A stretch of DNA of 64,000 nt, taken from positions 1 through 64,000 of the forward strand of contig CATQHW010000003.1 of the NCBI GenBank assembly GCA_958296075.1, given 5' to 3'. Every line of letters starts with the position of its first letter. The first letter of the stretch is position 1. The position numbers and the translations under genes were made by a program. The DNA comes from an uncultured Spirochaetia bacterium (GTDB lineage Bacteria > Spirochaetota > Spirochaetia > SZUA-6 > Bin103). A model generated the notes under the pieces. It was not told the origin of the DNA, ran no database searches, and saw only the letters and a list, made by a program, of their open reading frames with translations. Positions 33,102-42,016 of the stretch are shown here, one piece after another.

Positions 33102-34166
33102 TCACGACCGTGCGATCAGCTCTACGCGCGCCAGAAACTCGTCGCCGACGTCGCACCGCACCAGCCAGTCGCCTGCCTCGGTCAGATGGTTCGCTTCTGC
33201 GATGTCGGCCAACAGCGCCGCCAAACGCTCGCCGGTCTCCGCACCGAACCGCCGCGCTGCCATACGGCACAACAGCCCTCGTTCGTGTTCGAGGCCCCGT
33301 TCAAGGCCCTGTTCGAGACCTTGCTCGCGGCCCTGCTCAAGACCTTGCTCACGGCCCTGCTCCAGACCTTGCTCGCGGCCTTCCCGCATCCACTGCGCCG
33401 GCCACTCCTTCACCCGTTCTTCCAACGTCATCCTCACCTCCTCCAGGCTCTCCATCGCCGGCAGCGCCTCCCCAGCCGGCATCACCTGCTCGATCGAACT
33501 CCGTAGCCAATCGACGAACACACCCCGCAACTCGGCGTTCTCCGACCCAGCAAGCCACGCCGGCAGCGCATTCGCTACCCGCGCCAAGTCCGCCGGCGAC
33601 CGGCTCTGCTCCAGCCCGATCACCGCCCGCATCAGATTCCCGCTCGGCACAGCGTCCGCCCCTACGTGCTGCTCGTCAACTACGTAGTACCGCTGCGCCG
33701 GTTGGTACGGCGCCAGCCACCCCCCAACCGGCGCGATCAGTTCGCCGACCTCCAACGGCGCGCGCCACCGCGGCGCGCCGTTGTACAGCACCACCGGCAC
33801 CACCGCCGGCAGCCACCGGCGCGCCTCCGGCGCCTCGTTGCGCACCAGTTCCTGGTACAGCAGGCTCGTGTAGCTCAGGATGCGCAGCGCCATGTAGCGA
33901 TCGTCGCGCGACTGGAACTCCAGCAGCACCAGCAGGTAGGCCCAACCATCGCCCACGCGCAGCCGCCATACCGTGTCGCCGTGGCGTTTGAGCAGTTCGT
34001 CGCTGACGTACTCCGACGACAGCTTCCGCAGGGTCGAGAAGTCGCTCGTGCCGAGTCGATCGCGGCTGACGAAGGCACGCAGCAGATCCTCGACCATGCG
34101 TGGGAAGGCGAACAGCTTCTTGTACCGCTCATCGTACCTGGGGCGCGTCTCGGGTCCAGATCCCAT
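33102..34166 (-). CDS. Rpn-family recombination-promoting nuclease/putative transposase, copy C (full length)
   Basis: This 354-residue protein is almost identical to copy B, with the same catalytic-type residues (DTVWRLR, LLEFQSRDDRYMALR). It differs by a few substitutions (for example DRLGTSDF for DRFGASDF) and by having three instead of four REQGLEQG units. The start MGSGPETRPRYDE at 34166 mirrors copy B. Substitutions cluster at the C-terminal end, where copies C and D share variants (EANHL, GDWLVRCD), so gene conversion among copies is likely. Confidence 0.87.
   Translation of the reverse strand: MGSGPETRPRYDERYKKLFAFPRMVEDLLRAFVSRDRLGTSDFSTLRKLSSEYVSDELLKRHGDTVWRLRVGDGWAYLLVLLEFQSRDDRYMALRILSYTSLLYQELVRNEAPEARRWLPAVVPVVLYNGAPRWRAPLEVGELIAPVGGWLAPYQPAQRYYVVDEQHVGADAVPSGNLMRAVIGLEQSRSPADLARVANALPAWLAGSENAELRGVFVDWLRSSIEQVMPAGEALPAMESLEEVRMTLEERVKEWPAQWMREGREQGLEQGREQGLEQGREQGLEQGLERGLEHERGLLCRMAARRFGAETGERLAALLADIAEANHLTEAGDWLVRCDVGDEFLARVELIARS
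33283..33382 (-). repeat. REQGLEQG coding minisatellite, copy C (3 units)
   Basis: Three 24-bp units plus LERG and LEHERG partial units. Confidence 0.85.
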
Positions 34167-34226
34167 TCCGTATCGTAGCAATATGCATGAACTGCATGCA
34201 CTCATCGGGATCGCCTGTTTGTGGCG

Positions 34227-34590
34227 CGCGCCAAGCGGTGCCCGGCGGCTTCTCCAGCCGGGACGAGCCGACACTGCTGCTGCGGCGGCGAAAAATGCAG
34301 GCTTACCGACCAGCGCGGCTCCGGCAGCGAAGCGATTCGCCAGCATTCACTGATGGCGTGGAGCCGCAGTACGACGACTTACCCGAAGCACGGTAGCATC
34401 GCGCTGCCGACCTTCAGAACAAATCGGAGCAGGCGCTATCGAGCGCCGCTACGGGGACCCGAGTGGATTCCGCGGACGAGCGGCTGCTGGACTACCTTCC
34501 CGCCGCATGGCTGGACGATGTCAGGCAGGTCACCGGCGAGGATGCGCTGCCGGCGCCGGCCGATCACAGCGGAATCGGTTCCGATCTCCA
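34227..34590. other. Spacer 3: ATPase-tail and helicase relics between Rpn copies C and D
   Basis: 34354-34440 reads GVEPQYDDLPEAR, a stop, then HRAADLQNKSEQALSS. This aligns with the ATPase 3' end at 29905-29990 (GVEPAEYDDVAEALYNRAADLQDKLEES). 34463-34570 reads SADERLLDYLPAAWLDDVRQ then VTGEDALPAPADH, which aligns with the helicase at about 36003-36105. The spacer thus joins the tail of an ATPase-gene copy to a fragment of a helicase-gene copy. No intact gene. Confidence 0.65.
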
Positions 34591-35400
34591 TCAAGACCGT
34601 GCGATCAGCTCTACGCGCGCCAGAAACTCGTCGCCGGCGTCGCACCGCACCAGCCAGTCGCCTGCCTCGGCCAGATGGTTCGCTTCTGCGATGTCGGCCA
34701 ACAGCGCCGCCAAACGCTCGCCGGTCTCCGCTCCGAATCGCAGCGCTGCCATACGGCACAACAGCCCTCGTTCGTGTTCGATGCCTTGTTCGAGACCCCG
34801 TTCGAGACCCTGTTCGAGACCTTGCTCACGGCCCTGCTCCAGACCTTGCTCGCGGCCTTCCCGCATCCACTGCGCCGGCCACTCCTTCACCCGTTCTTCC
34901 AACGTCATCCTCACCTCCTCCAGGCTCTCCATCGCCGGCAGCGCCTCCCCAGCCGGCATCACCTGCTCGATCGAACTCCGTAGCCAATCGACGAACACAC
35001 CCCGCAACTCGGCGTTCTCCGACCCAGCAAGCCACGCCGGCAGCGCATTCGCTACCCGCGCCAAGTCCGCCGGCGACCGGCTCTGCTCCAGCCCGATCAC
35101 CGCCCGCATCAGATTCCCGCTCGGCACAGCGTCCGCCCCTACGTGCTGCTCGTCAACTACGTAGTACCGCTGCGCCGGTTGGTACGGCGCCAGCCACCGC
35201 CCGACCGGCGCGATCAGTTCGCCGACCTCCAGCGGCGCGCGCCACCGCGGCGCGCCGTTGTACAGCACCACCGGCACCACCGCCGGCAGCCACCGGCGCG
35301 CCTCCGGCGCCTCGTTGCGCACCAGTTCCTGGTACAGCAGGCTCGTGTAGCTCAGGATGCGCAGCGCCATGTAGCGATCGTCGCGCGACTGAAACTCCAG
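34591..35400 (-). pseudogene. Rpn-family nuclease, copy D (5'-truncated)
   Basis: Homology to copies B and C runs from LEFQSRDDRYMALRILSY to the stop. The first about 80 residues, including half of the nuclease domain, are replaced by the relic sequence seen in spacer 3. The frame stays open upstream to 35541, but that part is antisense to the relic. Two REQGLEQG units are present, with extra LERG/LEQG/IEHERG partial units. Confidence 0.85.
34773..34858 (-). repeat. REQGLEQG coding minisatellite, copy D (2 units)
   Basis: Two 24-bp units plus three divergent half-units. Confidence 0.8.
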
Positions 35401-35600
35401 CCGGGGCGAGCCGGCACTGCTGCGGCCGCGGCGAAAATGCAGGCTTACCGACCAGCGCGGCTCCGGCAGCGAAGCGATTCGCCAGCATTCACTGGTGGCG
35501 TGGAGCCGCAGTACGACGACTTGCCCGAAGCACGGTAGCATCGCGCTGCCGACCTTCAGAACAAATCGGAGCAGGCGCTATCGAGCGCGTACCCAGAACC
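35397..35600. repeat. Second copy of the ATPase-tail relic
   Basis: This repeats 34251-34455 with few changes (again GGCGTGGAGCCGCAGTACGA and CTGCCGACCTTCAGAACAAA) and ends at the promoter-proximal edge of the helicase gene. The pair of relics brackets Rpn copy D. Confidence 0.75.
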
Positions 35601-35603
35601 TGA

Positions 35604-37677
35604 ATGGAATTCCGCATCGCCGATACCTTTACCGAAAGCCTTGGCCGGCTGGCCGGCGAGGACCAGAAGGCGGCCAAGACGACGGCGTTTCGACCTGCAA
35701 CTCGATCCAGCGCGGCCAGGGATGCGGTTCCATCGGGTAGAGGGCGCCCGCGACCGGAGGTTCTGGTCGGTTCGAGTGAGCCGCGGCCTGCGCCTGATCG
35801 TGCACAAGACCGCATCCAATCTCCTGCTCTGCTACGTCGGCGAACACGACGACGCCTACCGCTGGGCGGAACGCCGGCGCCTCGAACGACACCCGAACAC
35901 GGGAGCGGCGCAGCTCGTCGAACTCCGTGAGACCGTGCGCGACGTCGCGGTGCCGCGGTACGTGGCGGCCGAGCCCGCCGCGCAGCCGGTCTTCTCCGGG
36001 ATCGCTGACGACCGGTTGCTGGGCTACGGCGTTCCCGCCGAGTGGCTGGACGACGTCAGGCAGGTCACCGGCGAGGACGCGCTGCTGGCGCTGGCGGATC
36101 ATCTGCCGGCGGAGGCGGCCGAGGCGCTGCTGGAGCTCGCCACCGGCGGCACGCCGGAGCGGCCGGCGCGCACCGCCGCGGATACCGATCCGTTCGCCCA
36201 TCCCGACGCGCAGCGCCGCTTCCGGGTGATGACCAACCAGGAAGAGCTGCGGCGAGCCCTCGAATATCCGTGGGAGAAGTGGATGGTCTTCCTGCATCCG
36301 GCTCAGCGGCAGGTGGTGGAACGCAACTACCGCGGGCCGGCGCGCGTATCGGGGTCCGCCGGCACCGGCAAGACGATCGCCGCGCTGCACCGCGCGGTCC
36401 ACTTGGCCCGCGCGCATCCCCGCGCCCGCGTGCTCCTGACCACCTTCTCCACGGCGCTCGCGGAGGCGCTGCGCGCTCGGCTGATGCGCCTGATCGCCAA
36501 CGAGCCGAAGATCGCCGAACGTCTCGAAGTCGGGTCGATGGGCGTGATCGCGCACCGCCTCTATCGGGCGCACTTCGGCGGCGTGAAGCTGGCGACCGGC
36601 GACCAGGTGCGGGCGCTCGTGCGGCGCGCCGCGTCCCAGGTCGAGGGGCACCCGTTCAGCGAGCACTTCCTCCGGACCGAATGGAGCCGGGTGGTCGACG
36701 CCTGGCAGCTTGCAACCTGGGAGCACTACCGCGACGTGCCACGGCTCGGCCGCAAGACCCGTCTCTCCGAACGGCAGCGAGCCGTCCTGTGGTCGATCTT
36801 CGCGCGCGTGTCGGCCGCCCTCGACGAGCGCGGGCTGCTGACCGAGCCGCGTCTGTTCGGCCGCCTGGAACGGCAGCTTGCGAAGCTGGCGCATCCCCCG
36901 TTCGAGTTCTGCGTGGTCGACGAGGCGCAGGACATCGGCGTCGCCGAGCTGCGCTTTCTGGCCGCCCTCGGCGCCGCACGGCCCGACGGCCTGTTCTTCG
37001 CCGGCGACCTGGGCCAGCGCATCTTTCAGACGCCATTCTCGTGGCGCGCGTTGGGGGTCGACATCCGAGGGCGCTCGCACACCCTGCGGGTCAACTACCG
37101 GACTTCCCATCAGATCCGGCGGCAGGCGGACCGGCTCCTGCCGAGCGAGGTCTCGGACGTAGACGGCAATACCGATCGGCGCACGGGCACGGTTTCCGTG
37201 TTCAACGGTTCCGAGCCGGTCGTCAGTATCCTCGGCTCGCCGGACGAGGAACGCGCGGCCATCGCAGCGTGGCTGGACGAGCGGAAACGGGAAGGCTATG
37301 AGCCACACGAGATCGGCATATTCGTCAGGTCGGACGCCGAGCTGGACCGGGCCGCCGAAGCCGCGCGGACGGCGGGGTTCTCCACGGTCGATCTGCGCCG
37401 ACATGCCGGCGGCGGCGTCTCCGGTTCAGTCGCGGTCGGCGCCATGCATCTGGCGAAGGGCCTGGAGTTTCGCGCCGTCGCGGTCATCGCCTGCGACGAC
37501 GAGGTCCTGCCGTCGCAGGCGCGCATAGCGAACGTCGGCGACCAAGCCGACCTGGAGGACGTCTACGCCACGGAACGTCACCTGCTGTACGTAGCGTGCA
37601 CGCGCGCTCGCGATCATCTCCTGGTAACCGGAGTCGAGCCGGCCTCCGAGTTCCTCGACGATCTGCGCGGCCTCTGA
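35604..37677 (+). pseudogene. RelE/ParE-like domain fused to UvrD-type helicase, single-base frameshift
   Basis: The ATG at 35604 reads MEFRIADTFTESLGRLAGED and then QKAAKTTA. Skipping one base (T near 35688) continues as FDLQLDPARPGMRFHRVEG, FWSVRVSRGLRLIVHK and LLLCYVGEHDDAYRWAERRR, a RelE/ParE-toxin-like fold. The main frame then has a UvrD-like helicase: SGSAGTGKTIAALHRA, CVVDEAQDIGVAELRFL, GDLGQRIFQTPFSWRALG, LRVNYRTSHQIRRQADR, GAMHLAKGLEFRAVAV and YVACTRARDHLLV. The fused protein would be about 690 residues. With the frameshift, a shorter helicase could start at TTG 35641 or ATG 35722. The lesion is in a TTT run, so an assembly error is possible. Confidence 0.8.
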
Positions 37678-37688
37678 CGGCCGGACTG

Positions 37689-38534
37689 CTACCGCGGTGT
37701 TCCCCGGGACTCGATCTCCCCGCGCCGCCTTCCGTCACCGGCCACGCCCAGCCATCCGCGGTCGCGCAGCGTGCTAAGCGCCAAGGCGATCTGCCGCTCG
37801 GTAAACTGCTTCTTGCGTTCGTTCCACTCATACGAGGCGCGGATTACGTCCCTTACCGTATCGGATCCGATTTCGGCGACGACCCAGTGCACGGTGGCCA
37901 GCAACTCGAGGCCGGACGGCGATTCGAAGCCCGCCACCAGTTCGACGACTCGGTCGAAGCGCGAACGAGTCGCTGGATGGAGGTCCAGGAATGCCTCGGC
38001 CTCCCTGATCGCTCCAGGGATCAGATGCAGCAGATGGTCCAGACGGTCGCCCTCTGCGCCGCCTCCCGTGATGTAATGTCCTTCAAGAATCTGCAGGACG
38101 TGGCGCAGATTCTCCGCATACGGGCCGTAAGGCGCCTTGACGTAGCGTAGCCGGAGCGGCTCGCCGGCCTCCTGCATGAAGTAGAGCAGCTTGTGCACTT
38201 CGAGCAGCGTCACGTAGGGTTCGGCCAGACCTGTCAGGTAGCGGCGCATCAGACCGAGCAACGCTGCCCGGCCCGCCGTCATCGGGGGACGCTTGATCTC
38301 GGGCTCAAGTCGATCAGCCCGGTATTCCTTATATGATATGGTGCCTTCTATTCCTCTTCTTTCGTACTCATCCAACGCCCGCTCGGCGACCGCCAAGTCT
38401 TCGACAAGTTTCTCGTCATGCTCGCCGCGATCGACGAGCTCGAATCCACTTCCTATCTCTCCCTCCACGTTGTTATTGAAGGAGGATGTCGAACGCATCG
38501 GTTCTTCCATGGCGACTGCCGGCGAGACGAACAC
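37689..38534 (-). CDS. DarG C-terminal-domain protein lacking the macrodomain
   Basis: Residues from about 80 onward (MTAGRAALLGLMRRYLTGLA, EVHKLLYFMQEAGEPLRLRY, VKAPYGPYAENLRHVLQILE) match the C-terminal domain of DarG, the antitoxin of the DarTG DNA ADP-ribosylation system. The N-terminal macrodomain, which removes ADP-ribose from DNA, is absent, and no darT is adjacent. In its place stands a polar segment, LVEDLAVAERALDEYERRGI, that recalls C-terminal ends of Phd/RelB-type antitoxins; that resemblance is weak. The start is uncertain (ATG at 38534, 38510 or 38498). It converges on the helicase gene with an 11-nt gap and is probably a remnant or a chimera. Confidence 0.75.
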   Translation of the reverse strand: MFVSPAVAMEEPMRSTSSFNNNVEGEIGSGFELVDRGEHDEKLVEDLAVAERALDEYERRGIEGTISYKEYRADRLEPEIKRPPMTAGRAALLGLMRRYLTGLAEPYVTLLEVHKLLYFMQEAGEPLRLRYVKAPYGPYAENLRHVLQILEGHYITGGGAEGDRLDHLLHLIPGAIREAEAFLDLHPATRSRFDRVVELVAGFESPSGLELLATVHWVVAEIGSDTVRDVIRASYEWNERKKQFTERQIALALSTLRDRGWLGVAGDGRRRGEIESRGTPR

Positions 38535-38625
38535 GCGGTCGGCAGCGACATGATCCCGGCAAGGAGCGCGGCGGTCAATCGCTTTGCTTTACCCCGGTCG
38601 GATGGACGGTGCATCCTGAGTGACG

Positions 38626-39807
38626 ATGAGCCGGATCGACCGCGTGCAGATTCGCGAGTTCTCCTTCGACGTCCCCGACATCGGATTGGAGCAGGCCGCC
38701 GCCGGCGTGGGCAACATGGCCTACGTCAAAGGCGCCGCCCTCACCACCCGCCGTTTCGCGGTGCGCGTCAGCAGCGACGACGGCGCCTGCGGAGAGTACG
38801 TCACCCACTGGGTCGGCACGCCCGCGTCGCTGGCGCAGGCGGCGATGCTGGCGCCGCTGCTGCTCGGGCGCGATCCCGACCGGCGCGAGCAGATCTACGA
38901 CGACCTGAAGCGCGAGTTGCGCGCCTACGACCACATGGGGCACGGTGCGCTCGACATCGCCCTCTGGGACTTGGCCGGCAAGCGGCTGGGCGCCTCGGTC
39001 TCACGGCTCCTGGGCGGATTCCGCGAGCGGCTGCCGGCCTACGCCAGCACCTACCACGGCCAACTCGGACCCGGCGGGTTGAACACCCCGCAGGCGTTCG
39101 CGGACTTCGCCGCCGAGTGCCGGGCGGCCGGATTCGCCGGCTTCAAGATCCACGGTTGGAACGACGGCGACGTGACGCGCGAGATCGAAAACCTGCGCGC
39201 AGTCCGTGCCCGCGTCGGCGACGGCTTCCGCCTCATGCTCGATCCGGCCTGCCAGCTCCGCACCTGGAACGACGCGCTGGCGGTCGGCCGCGTCTGCGAC
39301 GAGGTCGGCTGCTTCTGGTACGAAGACCCGTACCGGGACGCCGGCATCGCCGCCGAGGCGCACCGCCGCCTGCGCGAGCGGCTGTCCACGCCGCTGCTGA
39401 TCACCGAGCACGTGCGCACGCTGGAGCAGAAGGCGGCGTTCCTGATCGCCGGCGGCTGCGACATGATCCACGCCGATCCCGAGTACGACATGGGCATCAC
39501 CGGAGTCATGAAGATCGCCCACCTCAGCGAGGCGTTCGGCCTCGACCTGCAGGTGCACGCCTGCGGCCCTGCCCACCGCGCCGTGATCTCGGCGCTGCGC
39601 AACACCCATCTGTACGAGCTGGCGCTGATGGGCCCCGGCATGCCCAACGTGATCCCGCCCGTGTACGACGGGTACGGCGACCAGCCGGACGCGGTCGGCG
39701 CCGACGGCTGCGTGCCGGTGCCCGACGGCCCCGGCCTGGGGGTCGCCTACGACTGGGACTTCATCGAGCGCAACACCACCACCGCGCACGACTTCACCCT
39801 GGACTGA
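38626..39807 (+). CDS. Mandelate racemase/muconate lactonizing enzyme family protein (sugar-acid dehydratase)
   Basis: This 393-residue enolase-superfamily enzyme has a capping domain followed by a barrel. Lys 174 (FKIHGWND) with His 176 gives the catalytic pair. Metal ligands are Asp 206 (MLDPA), Glu 233 (FWYEDPY) and Glu 261 (ITEHVRT), with a later His 311 (DLQVHACG). These residues suggest abstraction of the proton alpha to a carboxylate and dehydration of an aldonic acid. The adjacent aldolase supports sugar-acid catabolism. The exact substrate is not predictable. GTG 38620 is an alternative start. It is not MenC by sequence pattern. Confidence 0.85.
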   Translation: MSRIDRVQIREFSFDVPDIGLEQAAAGVGNMAYVKGAALTTRRFAVRVSSDDGACGEYVTHWVGTPASLAQAAMLAPLLLGRDPDRREQIYDDLKRELRAYDHMGHGALDIALWDLAGKRLGASVSRLLGGFRERLPAYASTYHGQLGPGGLNTPQAFADFAAECRAAGFAGFKIHGWNDGDVTREIENLRAVRARVGDGFRLMLDPACQLRTWNDALAVGRVCDEVGCFWYEDPYRDAGIAAEAHRRLRERLSTPLLITEHVRTLEQKAAFLIAGGCDMIHADPEYDMGITGVMKIAHLSEAFGLDLQVHACGPAHRAVISALRNTHLYELALMGPGMPNVIPPVYDGYGDQPDAVGADGCVPVPDGPGLGVAYDWDFIERNTTTAHDFTLD

Positions 39808-39850
39808 GGCGAGCCACCGGCGTGCCGGCGCCGCGTGCTACCGTCGCGGC

Positions 39851-40609
39851 ATGGAACTGCGCAAGAACCGCATCAAGCACAAGTTGGCCAACGGCCAGGT
39901 CGCCACCGTGGTCAGCGGCATCACCCACGCCGACGACATCGATTCGTTCGGGGCGATCGCGGAGGCGAACGGGATCGACGGGATCTGGCTGGAGGGCGAG
40001 CACGGACCGGTCGACGCCGCCGACCTGGGCAACCTGACGCGCGCCTGCGACATCTGGGGCCTGAGCTCGGTGGTGCGCGTCAACGACAACCACCAGGGGC
40101 TGATCTACCGCACCCTGGACCGCGGCGCCCAGTCGATCGTCGTCCCGCACGTAAACAGCCGCGCCGAGGCGGAGAACGTGGTGCGCGGCGGCAAGTTCGC
40201 GCCGGTCGGCGCGCGCGGCTTGTACGGCAGCCGCCAATACCATGGGGTCGCCGACTACACCGAGCGCGGCAACGACGAGACCTGCCTGATCATCCTGATC
40301 GAGGACATCGTCGCCCATGGCAACCTGGACGATATCCTGGAGGTCGATCACATCGACGTGTTCTTCGTGGCGCCCTCGGACTTCGCCTCCTCGATGGGCC
40401 ACATCGGCAATCACGGGCACCCCGAGGTGCAGGCGAAGATCGACGACTCCATCCGCCGGATCGTGGCGGCGGGCCGCACCGCCGGCGCCATGACCTCCAC
40501 CGCGGACGTCGCCTCCTACATCGACAAGGGAGCCCGGTTCGTGCTGACCGGCGTGGCGGGCTGGCTGCAGGCGGGCGCCGCGGAGTTCATGAGCCGCGTG
40601 CGCGGCTGA
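39851..40609 (+). CDS. HpcH/HpaI family class II aldolase
   Basis: The 252-residue protein has the HpaI/KDR aldolase pattern: GIDGIWLEGEHGPVDAADL, AQSIVVPHVNSRAEAENVV, ILIEDIVAHGNLDDIL (metal Glu) and VDHIDVFFVAPSDFASSMG (metal Asp). Such enzymes cleave 2-keto-3-deoxy sugar acids or 4-hydroxy-2-oxo acids into pyruvate and an aldehyde. Together with the dehydratase 43 nt upstream, it would complete a non-phosphorylated sugar-acid pathway. Substrate inferred only from context. Confidence 0.88.
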   Translation: MELRKNRIKHKLANGQVATVVSGITHADDIDSFGAIAEANGIDGIWLEGEHGPVDAADLGNLTRACDIWGLSSVVRVNDNHQGLIYRTLDRGAQSIVVPHVNSRAEAENVVRGGKFAPVGARGLYGSRQYHGVADYTERGNDETCLIILIEDIVAHGNLDDILEVDHIDVFFVAPSDFASSMGHIGNHGHPEVQAKIDDSIRRIVAAGRTAGAMTSTADVASYIDKGARFVLTGVAGWLQAGAAEFMSRVRG

Positions 40610-40684
40610 CCGTCAGCGCCCGACGGCCCGGAAGCGCAGTCGCACGTAGTCGAGGGTCCACGCGCGTAGGCCGGGCCGGCGCGC

Positions 40685-41989
40685 TTACTCGCGCATCCCC
40701 TCGGCGATCGGTACGCGCAGCGCGGAGAAGACCGGCAGCACTCCGAACAGGCCGCCGACGCCGACTGCCGCCCCGACGCCGATCGCGATCGCAGCCAGAT
40801 CGATCACCGCGCCGCCAAGCTCGGCCTGCGTGGTGCCGCGAAAGATCGGCACCACCAGCTCGGTGAGCGGCCCTGACAGCAACAGGCTCAGCGCCACGCC
40901 GATCACCGCCGCCGCGCTTACCATGATCAGCGAGCGGGCGAAGAACTCGCGAGCGATCATGCCCCGCGACGCGCCTACGGCCCGTTCCACGGCGATCTCG
41001 CGCGTGCGGCCGAGCACCTCCACCAGCATGATGCTGAGGATGCCGATGCAGCCGGTCACCAGCAGCACGAAGCCGAGCAGGTTGACCACCAGGGAGAAGG
41101 TGGCGACCGTGGAGCGCGCCTCCTGCAGCACCGCGGTCTCTCCGTCCGGCCGGCCTTCCCAGACCTCGACCGTCACGCCGCTGTCGTACTGCTGGGCGAG
41201 GGCGCCGCGCGCCTGACTTTCGACGGTCGCCAGGCCGCTGCCCTGTACGCGCAGCGCGATGCGCGAGTTCAGGAAGCCTGCCAACTGGCTGGCGTTGATG
41301 GTGCTCGGAAACGCCGAGGTCATCGGCACGATCATGTCGCCCACGCCGTAGGCGCGGCGCTGAATCTCGCTCGGGTCGCTGAAGACCCCGCGTACCGTGT
41401 AGGTAGGCGGCGTGAAGCGGCGGCCGAATCCGCCGCCGCCCGCTCCCTGCGTCGATGCGGGCGGCTGGATGACCTGACCGAGCGCCTCCACCGGCGAGCC
41501 GAACAGCACCTCGGCCATCGTCTCGGACACCATCGCGTCGCGAACCCCCTCGGCGATGTCCGCCGCGGTGAAGGCCGACCCGGCGACCACCTGCAGGCCC
41601 ATCACGTCAAGGTAATCCTCGTTCACGCCGACGACGCTGCGGAACCGGTAGTTGTCGCCGCCGACCACGAACTCCGTCCACGGCGTAAACGCGACCGGGC
41701 TGGCAGCCACCGCCCCGGAGACGCCGGCGCGCAGCGCGTCGATCGCGTTGCCGTCGAACTGCGGGGGCCGCACCTGCTGCAGATCGCCGTTCTCGTCCCG
41801 CTCGACGTTGGCGACCATGACCACCAAGCCGTCCCGCTCGAACTGATCGGATACCAGACGGCTGAAGGCGCCGCTGATCGACAGCGCGAAGATCAGCACG
41901 CCGACGCCCAGCCCGACGGTGGCCAGCGTGACGAACGACTTGACCGGCGAACGCGCCAGACCGGTCAGTACGGAACGGATCGTACGCAT
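40685..41989 (-). CDS. ABC transporter permease, MacB/FtsX-like (second)
   Basis: This 434-residue protein has the layout of MacB-type permeases: one N-terminal membrane helix (SFVTLATVGLGVGVLIFALS), a large periplasmic MacB-PCD domain (about 45-300), then three C-terminal helices with the FtsX pattern GRTREIAVERAVGASRGMIA. It is the last gene of a four-gene minus-strand exporter operon, 27 nt after the other permease. MacB-like systems use mechanotransmission to expel peptides, lipoproteins or drugs from the periplasm; the cargo here is unknown. Confidence 0.88.
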   Translation of the reverse strand: MRTIRSVLTGLARSPVKSFVTLATVGLGVGVLIFALSISGAFSRLVSDQFERDGLVVMVANVERDENGDLQQVRPPQFDGNAIDALRAGVSGAVAASPVAFTPWTEFVVGGDNYRFRSVVGVNEDYLDVMGLQVVAGSAFTAADIAEGVRDAMVSETMAEVLFGSPVEALGQVIQPPASTQGAGGGGFGRRFTPPTYTVRGVFSDPSEIQRRAYGVGDMIVPMTSAFPSTINASQLAGFLNSRIALRVQGSGLATVESQARGALAQQYDSGVTVEVWEGRPDGETAVLQEARSTVATFSLVVNLLGFVLLVTGCIGILSIMLVEVLGRTREIAVERAVGASRGMIAREFFARSLIMVSAAAVIGVALSLLLSGPLTELVVPIFRGTTQAELGGAVIDLAAIAIGVGAAVGVGGLFGVLPVFSALRVPIAEGMRE

Positions 41990-42016
41990 GATTTCTCCTC
42001 CCTTCGCGCGCTCGCG

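Larger units (their letters stand above)
31051..34226. repeat. Tandem duplication, two units of about 1.6 kb
   Basis: 31051-32651 (1601 bp) and 32652-34226 (1575 bp) are near-identical direct repeats, each holding a spacer and a full rpn gene. The boundary CGCGCCAAGCGGTGCCCGGC occurs at 31051, 32652 and 34227. The 26-bp length difference equals one missing 24-bp minisatellite unit plus one GC dinucleotide at the boundary. Confidence 0.9.

Noticed and set aside
30534..35400. Classical insertion sequence around the Rpn copies
   Set aside because: No terminal inverted repeats or target-site duplications could be identified; the repeats are direct and their junctions share one boundary motif.
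35604..35720. Programmed ribosomal frameshift in the RelE-helicase gene
   Set aside because: The site lacks a recognisable slippery heptamer or an obvious downstream stimulatory structure; a simple indel or sequencing error explains it.
37689..38534. A complete DarTG toxin-antitoxin pair
   Set aside because: No DarT-like frame is present on either side and the macrodomain of DarG is missing.
38626..39807. Enolase-superfamily gene as the missing menC
   Set aside because: It has the K-x-H and His arrangement and neighbour aldolase of sugar-acid dehydratases and lies far from the men block; nothing specific to o-succinylbenzoate synthase is visible.
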